Of a stretch of DNA of 31,630 bases, positions 25,201-31,451 are shown one piece after another (positions within the stretch are counted from its first letter, which is position 1; each line of letters starts with the position of its first letter). Source of the DNA: Candidatus Pollutiaquabacter sp. (GTDB taxonomy: Bacteria; Bacteroidota; Bacteroidia; AKYH767-A; 2013-40CM-41-45); contig CAINVI010000134.1 of the NCBI GenBank assembly GCA_903854075.1, forward strand, positions 1 through 31,630, in the 5' to 3' direction. A program made the translations under genes and the position numbers. The notes under the pieces were generated by a model. That model was not told where the DNA came from. It was given only the letters and a program-made list of their open reading frames with translations, and searched no databases.

Positions 25201-26593
25201 GGGATTCGAAAATGATTCACTCAAAATCGGTCCGTATGGCTTCCGCCTGTTGTGGGCGGATAATCAGCTGGAACAAGGTGTTTTGCACCTCCCGTTCACG
25301 TTAAGTTCGGCCGGCGATTGTGTAATCATTTCACGTCCGGAAGGAACGCCGGAAGATTCCATCTGTTTCGGCGCCTTGCTGGCTAACGAGTCCTATGGGA
25401 GATCGTACGACGGATCCTTGTTGTGGACGAGTTTTTCTACGTCAACACCGCAAGCCACCAATGTGGAAATTCCCGCAGGTAATTTGCTGATCAATGAACT
25501 GTTGTCGGTTAACCTTTCAAGTGTAACGGATGATCAAGGAGAGTACGAGCCGTGGATCGAGATTTATAATCCGGGACAAGACACGCTTGATCTGGCCGGA
25601 TGGTTTATCTCCAACGATCCGAGTCAACCGGAAAAATTCCGCTTTGGCTTCGGTTCCAATGCAACGCTCGTTTTACCGGGTGATCATAGGTTAGTTTGGG
25701 CTGACGGTCAAGTGCAGCAAGGTCCGCGGCACATCGGATTCCGTCTGGCTGCTACTGGTAGCTGTGTATACCTCACTAAGCCGGATGCTGTCACGCTGAG
25801 TGATAGTCGTTGTTACGGCGTCCTTGCTGCCGATGCATCTTTCGGACGTGCTTATGACGGAGCTCCAAACTGGATTGACTTTTCGGTGCCTACACCCGGT
25901 GCTTACAACTGGACCTACACCAGCGAAACCGTTTTCATAAACGAAGTACAAACTTTCAACACGGCAACAGTCACTGATAATTACGGTGACTTTGATCCGT
26001 GGATAGAATTGTATAATCCTAATCCGGATACACTGGATCTCCAAGGCTGGTATATCACCGACGACTTGCTGTTGGCGGATAAATTCCGTTTGCCCTCCGG
26101 TAATGATTCCCTAAAAATAAAGCCATACGGATTTCTGCTTTTGTGGGCCGACAATGAAACAGCGCAAGGTGATCTGCACCTTGGCTTCCGGCTGATAAAC
26201 GCTTCTACGTGTCTACAGCTTTCGCGTCCGGATGTTTCCTATGTTGATTCGGTTTGTTATCCGGTAATAGCTGCTGATGAATCGTATGGACGTATTCAGG
26301 ATGGATTTCCCGTATGGCTCGCTTACAACATTCCGACGCCGGATTCCAATAACGTTGATTTAACCATTGGAATCGGAAATGTGGTACGTCCATCGCTGCG
26401 TGTATATCCGAATCCGGTGCAAGGTGGCACGGTCCATTTCAGCAGAAATATTTCATTTTCGCTGTATGATGCACAAGGAAAATGGGTGGCAAGAGAATTG
26501 AACCGAACGCAGTTTGAAATCGGCCATTTGAACGCCGGGATTTACTTGTTGCGTACGGACGACGGCTACTCGGTTACGTTGATGGTGGAGTAA
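22247..26593 (+). CDS. Secreted multidomain protein: five lamin-tail domains, CotH kinase-like domain, T9SS sorting domain
   Basis: 1448 residues. Order: Sec signal peptide (1-26); lamin-tail domain 1 (about 27-170, VVINEIMTNN); chitobiase/HEX_C-like Ig domain (about 178-290, LRYTTDGSEPT); CotH kinase-like domain (about 298-640) with VVFIDGEYWGLQEIRERV (about 445-462) and WILWDMDN (about 560-567), the probable nucleotide- and metal-binding motifs; InlB-B-repeat-like stretch (about 735-770, KPGYRFLHWLPTFD); lamin-tail domains 2-5 starting near 783, 930, 1079 and 1229; type A T9SS domain (about 1382-1448, YPNPVQGGTVHF). CotH proteins are atypical kinases that phosphorylate spore-coat proteins in Bacillus. 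Here the enzyme would be outside the cell. It lies 91 bases after the DUF6973-like gene. The domains are clear; substrate and purpose are unknown. Confidence 0.92.
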   Translation: MKIPAFFCRMMSVVLLSILTMNSVSGQVVINEIMTNNQNTITDSDGEYSDWIELYNTTATIVNLNGFSLSDNPDSLSKWTFPSYNLAAGGFIRIWCSNKNRVTSPFHTNFSIESQGEAIYLTDSTGTVIDYLGPVYLPADISYGRLPNGSPTLAYLSVATPALSNNSAQPFTGALQDRPAFSIPGGFYTDSVYVTITHPDPTVVLRYTTDGSEPTVQSPLYNGPVLVKSRVGEANNYSMIRTCYNVHFWLPDWRPPVGEVFKSTPLRARAFKTGFLPGPVKTETYFVDPSMFTRYGNLPVVSVVSDPKNLFNDTTGIYVPGINYVPGTFQANYYEGWKRPANIEMYLPSGQQAFNSNFRIAINGVSSRSSPQKGLNVNASGDYGATKIKYSVFENTPGKAKYIPEFDKLKLRAWGSDRAYALFRDAYAASFLPKTDLDYEAYRPCVVFIDGEYWGLQEIRERVKNESYFQEHYLFDSPVDIVDLQTGEPIEGDTADWNTLRSFILNNSMADTANYNFVQSQIDINSFLLHYLFSIYFSRGDWPDQNECVWRTQDGSRKWKWILWDMDNTVAYYLNPWYDMFNQAIVGNRGYGPSDILVALLDNDQFRYDFINSYCDWMNTSFLPTLMQQRVDSMKAELAPFMPEYRLRWQTNYNWTNQTDSMKWWVGLRPQYCRQQLQSRFSLNASVRLGLQVSDTLKGNIHVNTVQLDGATPRTSAFTFPWAGYYFPGVPVPLTAIPKPGYRFLHWLPTFDTSRTVIANLTRDTLLTAVFDIDPNYSPPLRVVINEVMASNTFTIPDNYGEYDDWIELYNPNPDTVDVAGWYLTDNLILPTRFRLPIGSDSTRIPPYGYRLIWADSDPEQGGFHTNFKFNASGDLLVLYRPDGETVADSISIPALSTDISYGRSYDASPQWISFLNSTPDSTNREGQSVHVVINEVMSSNNNVVADNYGQFDDWVELYNPTPDTIDISGWFISNQLAQGKRYRLGFENDSLKIGPYGFRLLWADNQLEQGVLHLPFTLSSAGDCVIISRPEGTPEDSICFGALLANESYGRSYDGSLLWTSFSTSTPQATNVEIPAGNLLINELLSVNLSSVTDDQGEYEPWIEIYNPGQDTLDLAGWFISNDPSQPEKFRFGFGSNATLVLPGDHRLVWADGQVQQGPRHIGFRLAATGSCVYLTKPDAVTLSDSRCYGVLAADASFGRAYDGAPNWIDFSVPTPGAYNWTYTSETVFINEVQTFNTATVTDNYGDFDPWIELYNPNPDTLDLQGWYITDDLLLADKFRLPSGNDSLKIKPYGFLLLWADNETAQGDLHLGFRLINASTCLQLSRPDVSYVDSVCYPVIAADESYGRIQDGFPVWLAYNIPTPDSNNVDLTIGIGNVVRPSLRVYPNPVQGGTVHFSRNISFSLYDAQGKWVARELNRTQFEIGHLNAGIYLLRTDDGYSVTLMVE
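24590..26370 (+). repeat. Four tandem lamin-tail repeat units, period about 445 bases
   Basis: The DNA encoding lamin-tail domains 2-5 repeats at about 148-residue intervals, each unit opening with a variant of INEV, then DNYG.FDDWIELYNP.PDT, GW.....L....RFR, G..LLWAD...QG..H..F and SYGR.YDG. Some segments are still close in DNA: TATAATCCTAATCCGGATACA is shared almost exactly between units 2 and 5. This is best explained by internal duplication from one ancestral unit, with drift. Confidence 0.8.
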
Positions 26594-26668
26594 TCCGAAG
26601 CAACACTACCACGAACGGAGCAGAAAGAGCATTATCAGGATCAGTTATTTATCTGTAAATTTATCGCC

Positions 26669-27958
26669 ATGAAATACGCTGCCATCGACGCCAAGCTCTT
26701 TATTGAGAACCGTAAAAAATACATCGCCCATCTTCCGGAGAAAGCCATCGCTTTCTTTAATAGTAACGACGAGATGCCGCGTAACGGCGATACAAATTTT
26801 CTTTTCCGTCAGCAATCCGATTTGTTTTGGTTGACAGGAATCGATCAGGAGCAAACCATACTGGTGCTTGCGCCTAATCATCCAGTGCCCGAATACCGCG
26901 AAGCTTTATTTGTTCGGAAAACAAACGAGCACATCGCTGTTTGGGAAGGACATAAATACACCAAAGAAGAGGCCCGCAAGCAATCCGGCATTCAATCCGT
27001 TTATTGGGTGGATGATTTCCTGACGGTATTACCGGTGATGATGCACCATTCGTCGTCGGTCTTCATCAATCTCAATGAGAACGATCGATTCGTGACGGAT
27101 GTTCCTTACCGCGATGAGCGGTTTGCCGCTAAGTTGCGTGAACAGTATCCACATCATACCTACGAACGCTCCGGACCGCTGATGGCGAAGTTACGTGCGA
27201 TCAAATCGGAAACCGAAATCCAATTGATGCAGATTGCGTGCGATATCACTGATAAAGCATTTCGACGGGTGCTGCATTTCACAAAACCCGGTGTATACGA
27301 ATACGAAATCGAAGCGGAGATCATTCACGAATTCATCCGTAATCGTGCTACCGGTCATGCTTACACGCCGATTATTGCCAGCGGTGCGAATGCTTGTGTG
27401 TTGCATTACAACGACAATAATCAGCCGTGTAACTCAGGCGATGTGATCTTGCTGGACTTCGGCGCGGAGTATGCGAATTATGCAGCCGACTTAAGTCGCA
27501 GTATTCCGGTTAGCGGAAAGTTTACCGCTCGCCAACGCGATGTTTACCAGGCGGTCCTGAACGTTATGCGGGCTGCCCGCAAACTCTTGACCATTGGTAA
27601 TACGATTTCGAAGTATCACGAGGAAGTGGGTCGTATCATGGAAGAACAGCTGATCCATCTCGGATTGCTAAACGCCGAGGAAGTGAAGAAACAGGATCCC
27701 AAGGCGCCATTGTATAAAAAGTATTTCATGCACGGCACTTCCCATTTCCTGGGATTAGATGTGCACGACATCGGAAGTCGTTACGAGCCGATGCAAGCCG
27801 GTATGGTGTTCACGTGTGAACCCGGAATTTATATTCCGGAAGAAGGATTGGGTATTCGGATTGAGAACGATATCCTCATTACCTCAAAAGGTCCGGTAGA
27901 CCTGATGGAAAAAATTCCTATTGAGCCGGAAGAGATCGAAGAATTGATGGCGCGCTAA
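26669..27958 (+). CDS. pepP: Xaa-Pro aminopeptidase (aminopeptidase P)
   Basis: 429 residues, cytoplasmic, no signal peptide. An N-terminal AMP_N domain (about 5-130, GDTNFLFRQQSDLFWLTG) precedes a pita-bread M24 domain with all five metal ligands: D263 (LLDFGAEY), D274 (YAADLSRS), H359 (GTSHFLGLDVHD), E384 (CEPGIYI) and E399 (RIENDI). It uses two metal ions, usually Mn, to remove an N-terminal residue preceding proline. The upstream TAAATTTA (26656-26663) is one mismatch from the promoter consensus and sits 5 bases before the ATG, the same close spacing seen at other genes here. It converges on thiL. Confidence 0.95.
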   Translation: MKYAAIDAKLFIENRKKYIAHLPEKAIAFFNSNDEMPRNGDTNFLFRQQSDLFWLTGIDQEQTILVLAPNHPVPEYREALFVRKTNEHIAVWEGHKYTKEEARKQSGIQSVYWVDDFLTVLPVMMHHSSSVFINLNENDRFVTDVPYRDERFAAKLREQYPHHTYERSGPLMAKLRAIKSETEIQLMQIACDITDKAFRRVLHFTKPGVYEYEIEAEIIHEFIRNRATGHAYTPIIASGANACVLHYNDNNQPCNSGDVILLDFGAEYANYAADLSRSIPVSGKFTARQRDVYQAVLNVMRAARKLLTIGNTISKYHEEVGRIMEEQLIHLGLLNAEEVKKQDPKAPLYKKYFMHGTSHFLGLDVHDIGSRYEPMQAGMVFTCEPGIYIPEEGLGIRIENDILITSKGPVDLMEKIPIEPEEIEELMAR

Positions 27959-27997
27959 GTGGCGCACTACGATTAGTTCTCGGAATAACCGATTGCA

Positions 27998-29053
27998 TCA
28001 GCGCTCTTTGTTCAAGAGCGCATCCCAGCCTTGTGCTTTTAACGGAATGCTGCTGCCCGATTTGGTAATCATGTTAACGCCGAGAGATGCATCCGTCATA
28101 TGACCAATGATAGAGACATCCACGTGTTCGCGGATCTTTTCATAGTCATCCGGACGGATGGTGAACAGTAATTCGTAGTCTTCCCCGCCGCTCAAGGCGC
28201 AGACGGTTGGATCGAGACCGAATTCCCGAGCACGTTCGAACGTTTGCGGATCAATCGGAATTTTATTTTCGTACAATTCGCAGCCGAGACCGGATTGCCG
28301 TGCAATATGAAAAATCTCAGAAGCCAGTCCGTCGGATACATCGATCATAGCCGTTGGCGTGACGCCACATTCGCGAAGTTTTTCCACGATATCTTTTCGT
28401 GCCTCCGGTTTCAGTTGTCGCTCAAGGATGTAGTCGTTGCCTGCAAGGTCCGGCTGAATAGCTGGATTCTCCAGAAATATCCGCTTCTCGCGTTCTAGAA
28501 TTTGTAGTCCCAGGTAAGCGCCACCGAGATCACCGGAAACGCACAGCAGGTCTTTGGAGTTAGCGGTGTTACGGTAAACGAGTTCCTCTTTTTTTGCCAC
28601 GCCGATGGCGGTAATGGAGATGACCAGCCCTGCCCGTGATGAAGTAGTGTCGCCGCCGGCGATATCGACCTGATACTGTTTGCAGGCCATTTGCATGCCG
28701 GCGTACAGCTCTTCGAAGGCTTCCAGGGAAAAACGGTTGGATAGTGCCACGCTCACCAGAATTTGTTTAGGGGTGGCGTTCATGGCATAAATATCCGACA
28801 AGTTCACGACCACTGATTTGTAACCAAGGTGTTTCAGCGGATGAAAAGTCAGGTCGAAGTGCACCCCTTCTGCCAACATATCGGTACTTACCACCGTAAG
28901 TTGACCTTTGGAATCCAGTATAGCAGCATCGTCGCCAATGCCTTTCAAGGTCTCTTCCGAATGGTAAATGGTAACCGATTGCTTTATCTGTTCAATGAGA
29001 CCGAATTCGCCAAGTTCGCTGAGTTCGGCACGGCCGGAGGTGTTTTCAAACAT
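27998..29053 (-). CDS. thiL: Thiamine-monophosphate kinase
   Basis: 351 residues. The enzyme phosphorylates thiamine monophosphate to the active cofactor thiamine diphosphate using ATP. It belongs to the PurM/AIRS fold: ELGEFGLIEQI, GIGDDAAIL, STDMLAEGVHFDL, YKSVVVNLSDIYAMNA, DIAGGDTTSS, MIDVSDGLASE and CALSGGEDYELLFT are all present, including the Asp-rich Mg/ATP sites. The start at 29053 lies 4 bases after a TACCTTTG box. No other thi genes are near, and I see no TPP riboswitch upstream: the box is too close to the start codon to leave room for one. A perfect hairpin covers its last codons (28001-28021). Confidence 0.95.
   Translation of the reverse strand: MFENTSGRAELSELGEFGLIEQIKQSVTIYHSEETLKGIGDDAAILDSKGQLTVVSTDMLAEGVHFDLTFHPLKHLGYKSVVVNLSDIYAMNATPKQILVSVALSNRFSLEAFEELYAGMQMACKQYQVDIAGGDTTSSRAGLVISITAIGVAKKEELVYRNTANSKDLLCVSGDLGGAYLGLQILEREKRIFLENPAIQPDLAGNDYILERQLKPEARKDIVEKLRECGVTPTAMIDVSDGLASEIFHIARQSGLGCELYENKIPIDPQTFERAREFGLDPTVCALSGGEDYELLFTIRPDDYEKIREHVDVSIIGHMTDASLGVNMITKSGSSIPLKAQGWDALLNKER
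28001..28021 (-). terminator. Perfect 8-bp hairpin at the 3' end of thiL
   Basis: GCGCTCTT-TGTTC-AAGAGCGC, ending at the stop codon of thiL. The stem is strong, but no U-run follows on the minus strand, so it is not a textbook terminator. It may block exonucleases or reduce readthrough into pepP, which converges from the other side. Confidence 0.35.
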
Positions 29054-29057
29054 GGTG

Positions 29058-29065
29058 CAAAGGTA
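29058..29065 (-). promoter_or_regulatory. -7 box TACCTTTG for thiL
   Basis: Exact match on the minus strand, 4 bases before the thiL ATG, with a TTG 16 bases further upstream, which is slightly short. It predicts a leaderless mRNA. Confidence 0.6.
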
Positions 29066-29366
29066 GGGTTTAGGGAAATGGCAAATCGGGAATCCTTATG
29101 CGCTGGTGGCTGAGGCGTGAAAAAAGGATTTTGTTTTCTAGTAAAAGAGTAAAATGGTTTTTAAATCACAATAAATGATCCTCAATAAGAAATGTTGATT
29201 ATTAATATAATGAATAACGAAATCAACGAGGGGACACGAAAAAACGGGCAACGCTGGACAATTCAATTGGGTAACGTTAGTCGGATTGTATATATATAAT
29301 TAATTATCAATTATATAAAGGATATTCGTCGCTTGAAGGACATCGAGGGCTGATAGGGACATTTTC

Positions 29367-29395
29367 GTTAAACTATTCCGTTAAATCTTTGTTAA
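29367..29395 (+). repeat. Three phased GTTAA direct repeats upstream of the suf promoter
   Basis: GTTAA at 29367-29371, 29380-29384 and 29391-29395, spaced 13 and 11 bases, so roughly on one face of the helix, about 60-90 bases before the expected transcription start. The arrangement suits an array of binding sites for a transcription factor, perhaps an Fe-S or redox regulator; no regulator is known from the window. Confidence 0.4.
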
Positions 29396-29397
29396 TC

Positions 29398-29416
29398 AGC
29401 CAAAAAGGGGCTTTTT
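29398..29416 (+). terminator. Terminator-like hairpin AGCC-N7-GGCT followed by T5
   Basis: AGCC (29398-29401) can pair with GGCT (29409-29412), followed by TTTT (29413-29416). The same AGCC is part of the alternative stem with GGCTGAT (29348-29354), giving an attenuator-like pair of mutually exclusive folds on the plus strand. The 4-bp stem is weak and nothing certain is transcribed into it. Confidence 0.3.
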
Positions 29417-29420
29417 GAGG

Positions 29421-29451
29421 TTGTCCGACACCGGTTAATTTCGTACCTTTG
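29421..29451 (+). promoter_or_regulatory. Promoter of the suf operon (TTG-N20-TACCTTTG)
   Basis: TTG (29421-29423), 20 bases, then TACCTTTG (29444-29451): both Bacteroidota promoter elements at normal spacing. The box is 31 bases before the ATG, leaving a leader of about 25 bases. Confidence 0.7.
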
Positions 29452-29482
29452 TCATGGATTTCAAGCTAAAATCGTCTGATTA

Positions 29483-29809
29483 ATGATTACAGTAACTGAA
29501 CGAGCAAAAGAAAAAGCAATGGAACTGATGCAGAAGGAAAGTCGTCCACAAGACGCTTTTATCCGCGTGGGTGTCGATGGCGGCGGTTGCTCCGGCCTGA
29601 CGTATAAACTCGAATTCGATGATCAGCTTAAATCGGACGACAAGGTGTTCGAAGACAAAGGCGTTAAGATCGTGTGCGACAAAAAGAGTTTTCTGTACCT
29701 GGTTGGTACGGAACTGGATTTCACGGACGGTTTGAACGGAAAGGGTTTTTCCTTCAACAATCCGAATGCATCGCGCACGTGCGGCTGCGGCGAGAGCTTT
29801 GCCGTCTGA
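29483..29809 (+). CDS. sufA: A-type iron-sulfur carrier (SufA/ErpA/IscA family)
   Basis: 108 residues, the normal length of HesB/IscA proteins. The three cluster-binding cysteines are present: C36 in GGGCSGLTY and C100/C102 in the terminal TCGCGESF. It receives Fe-S clusters from the SufBCD scaffold and passes them to apo-proteins. Its place directly before sufB (75 bases) and behind the operon's promoter is the common order in Bacteroidota. Sequence alone does not separate SufA from ErpA or IscA; the symbol is given by context. Confidence 0.9.
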   Translation: MITVTERAKEKAMELMQKESRPQDAFIRVGVDGGGCSGLTYKLEFDDQLKSDDKVFEDKGVKIVCDKKSFLYLVGTELDFTDGLNGKGFSFNNPNASRTCGCGESFAV

Positions 29810-29884
29810 TATTTTTTTTGCCCAACCACAAAGTTTAGAATCAGTCCAAATAAAAGTAAGGGAACCTGAAAAGGTCAACGAGGA

Positions 29885-31330
29885 ATGAGCCAGGATCAAA
29901 AAATACTTGACGATCTCGCCACCAGTGAATACAAGTGGGGATTTGTTAGCGATATCGAATCGGATAACGCACCGAAAGGACTGAACGAAGACATCGTCCG
30001 TTTCATTTCTGCCAAAAAGAAAGAACCGGAATGGTTGTTGCAATTTCGCCTGAAAGCGTTTCGTCATTGGTTGACGATGGAAGAACCGGTATGGCCGAAT
30101 GTTCACTATCCGAAAATCGATTTTCAGGATATCATTTACTATTCGGCGCCTAAACCCAAAAAAGAATTATCCAGTCTCGACGAACTCGATCCGGAAATCA
30201 AGGCGACGTTCGACAAGCTCGGAATTTCACTGGAAGAGCAGAAGCGACTAGCCGGTGTTGCCGTGGATGCGGTCATTGACAGCGTTTCGGTAAAGACTAC
30301 CTTCCGTGAAACACTGGCCGAGAAAGGAATTATTTTCTGTTCTTTCTCCGAAGCGGTACACGATTACCCGGAACTGATCCAAAAATATCTCGGATCTGTG
30401 GTTCCTTATACCGACAATTATTACGCAGCGCTGAATTGCGCAGTCTTCAGCGACGGATCGTTCTGCTACATACCAAAAGGTGTCCGTTGTCCGATGGAAC
30501 TCTCCACGTATTTCCGGATCAATGCTTCCGGCACGGGTCAGTTTGAACGCACGTTGATCGTTGCCGACGAAGGATCGTATGTCAGCTACCTCGAGGGTTG
30601 CACGGCACCCATGCGGGATGAGAACCAGTTGCACGCTGCAGTCGTGGAGATTTACGCTCACAAAGAGTCGCAGGTGAAATATTCCACTGTGCAGAACTGG
30701 TATCCCGGCGATAAGGATGGGAAAGGCGGAATTTACAACTTCGTAACCAAGCGCGGCATTTGTGCCGGAGAGCACGCCAAGATTTCCTGGACACAGGTTG
30801 AAACCGGTTCCGCCATCACGTGGAAATACCCAAGTGTGATATTAAAAGGCGATCACTCCATCGGCGAATTCTATTCGGTGGCGGTGACCAACAATATGCA
30901 ACAAGCGGATACCGGAACGAAGATGATTCATATCGGTAAGAATACCCGCAGCACGATCATCTCGAAAGGTATTTCCGGAGGAAGGAGCCAGAACTCTTAC
31001 CGTGGTCTGGTGAAGATTGGCAAGAAAGCCGACAAAGCCCGTAATTTCTCGCAGTGTGACTCGTTGTTGTTGGGCGATAAGTGCGGCGCACACACGTTCC
31101 CGTATCTCGAAGTACACAATAAAACAGCACGTGTCGAGCACGAAGCAACAACTTCCAAAGTCGGCGAGGATCAGATCTTCTATTGCAATCAACGTGGTAT
31201 CGCCACAGAAGATGCGGTCGGATTGATTGTAAACGGATATTGCAAAGAAGTGTTCAACCAGTTACCGATGGAGTTCGCTGTGGAAGCACAAAAACTACTG
31301 GCGATTTCGTTGGAGGGATCTGTGGGGTGA
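29885..31330 (+). CDS. sufB: Fe-S cluster assembly scaffold SufB
   Basis: 481 residues, full length. SufB forms the SufBC2D scaffold on which clusters are built from sulfur delivered by SufS. Landmarks are the N-terminal YKWGFVSDIESDNAPKGL, the beta-helix core (YIPKGVRCPMELSTYFRINA, EGCTAPMRDENQLHAAVVE), VKYSTVQNWYPGD, ISKGISGGRSQNSYRG, QCDSLLLGDKCGAHTFPYLE with the conserved Cys that accepts sulfur, and ATEDAVGLIVNGYCKEVFNQLPMEF. In most Bacteroidota sufC, sufD and sufS follow directly. Here a heptamer repeat and a four-helix-bundle gene come next, so the operon is interrupted or extended. Confidence 0.96.
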   Translation: MSQDQKILDDLATSEYKWGFVSDIESDNAPKGLNEDIVRFISAKKKEPEWLLQFRLKAFRHWLTMEEPVWPNVHYPKIDFQDIIYYSAPKPKKELSSLDELDPEIKATFDKLGISLEEQKRLAGVAVDAVIDSVSVKTTFRETLAEKGIIFCSFSEAVHDYPELIQKYLGSVVPYTDNYYAALNCAVFSDGSFCYIPKGVRCPMELSTYFRINASGTGQFERTLIVADEGSYVSYLEGCTAPMRDENQLHAAVVEIYAHKESQVKYSTVQNWYPGDKDGKGGIYNFVTKRGICAGEHAKISWTQVETGSAITWKYPSVILKGDHSIGEFYSVAVTNNMQQADTGTKMIHIGKNTRSTIISKGISGGRSQNSYRGLVKIGKKADKARNFSQCDSLLLGDKCGAHTFPYLEVHNKTARVEHEATTSKVGEDQIFYCNQRGIATEDAVGLIVNGYCKEVFNQLPMEFAVEAQKLLAISLEGSVG

Positions 31331-31334
31331 TAGA

Positions 31335-31369
31335 ATTCAAGATTCAAAATTCAACATTCAATATTCAAA
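31335..31369 (+). repeat. Five tandem heptamers ATTCAAN
   Basis: Five head-to-tail units starting at 31335, 31342, 31349, 31356 and 31363. The first six bases are identical in all; the seventh is G, A, C, T, A. The array begins 4 bases after the sufB stop. A looser direct repeat (AGATTAAA/AGATTAAAA) follows in the spacer before the next gene. Confidence 0.85.
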
Positions 31370-31451
31370 ATGGAGAGTTTAATAATTTGGATGCTAGATT
31401 AAAGAGATTAAAATCATAAAATAACTTCTCAAGTAATATTCACCAATTGCA

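Larger units (their letters stand above)
29066..29482. other. Intergenic region between thiL and the suf operon, repeat-rich
   Basis: About 417 bases without a convincing gene. It is AT-rich and contains, from left to right: a 29-codon frame at 29210-29299 of doubtful meaning; a 9-bp AT-only inverted repeat (TATATAATT-N7-AATTATATA, 29293-29317); GGCTGAT (29348-29354) pairing with ATCAGCC (29395-29401); three direct copies of GTTAA (29367, 29380, 29391); the inverted repeat CAAAAAG-GGG-CTTTTTG (29401-29417); and the suf promoter (29421-29451). This density is unusual for the window and suggests regulation of the suf operon or a small transcript. Confidence 0.6.

Noticed and set aside
29054..29260. 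Possible TPP riboswitch in front of thiL
   Set aside because: The promoter box is 4 bases before the start codon, leaving no leader, and I see no THI-box sequence.
29210..29299. A 29-codon frame (MNNEINEGTRKNGQRW...) in the thiL-suf gap
   Set aside because: It has no ribosome site, no promoter box and no recognisable similarity; a frame of this length is expected by chance. Mentioned only as part of a possible small transcript.
29480..30106. A 208-codon minus-strand frame opposite sufA and the start of sufB
   Set aside because: Both plus-strand genes are clearly real and full-length. This is an antisense shadow with an unlikely composition.
31183..31419. A plus-strand frame running from sufB through the heptamer repeat
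   Set aside because: It overlaps sufB out of frame and reads the heptamers as peptide; translation of the repeat is an accident.
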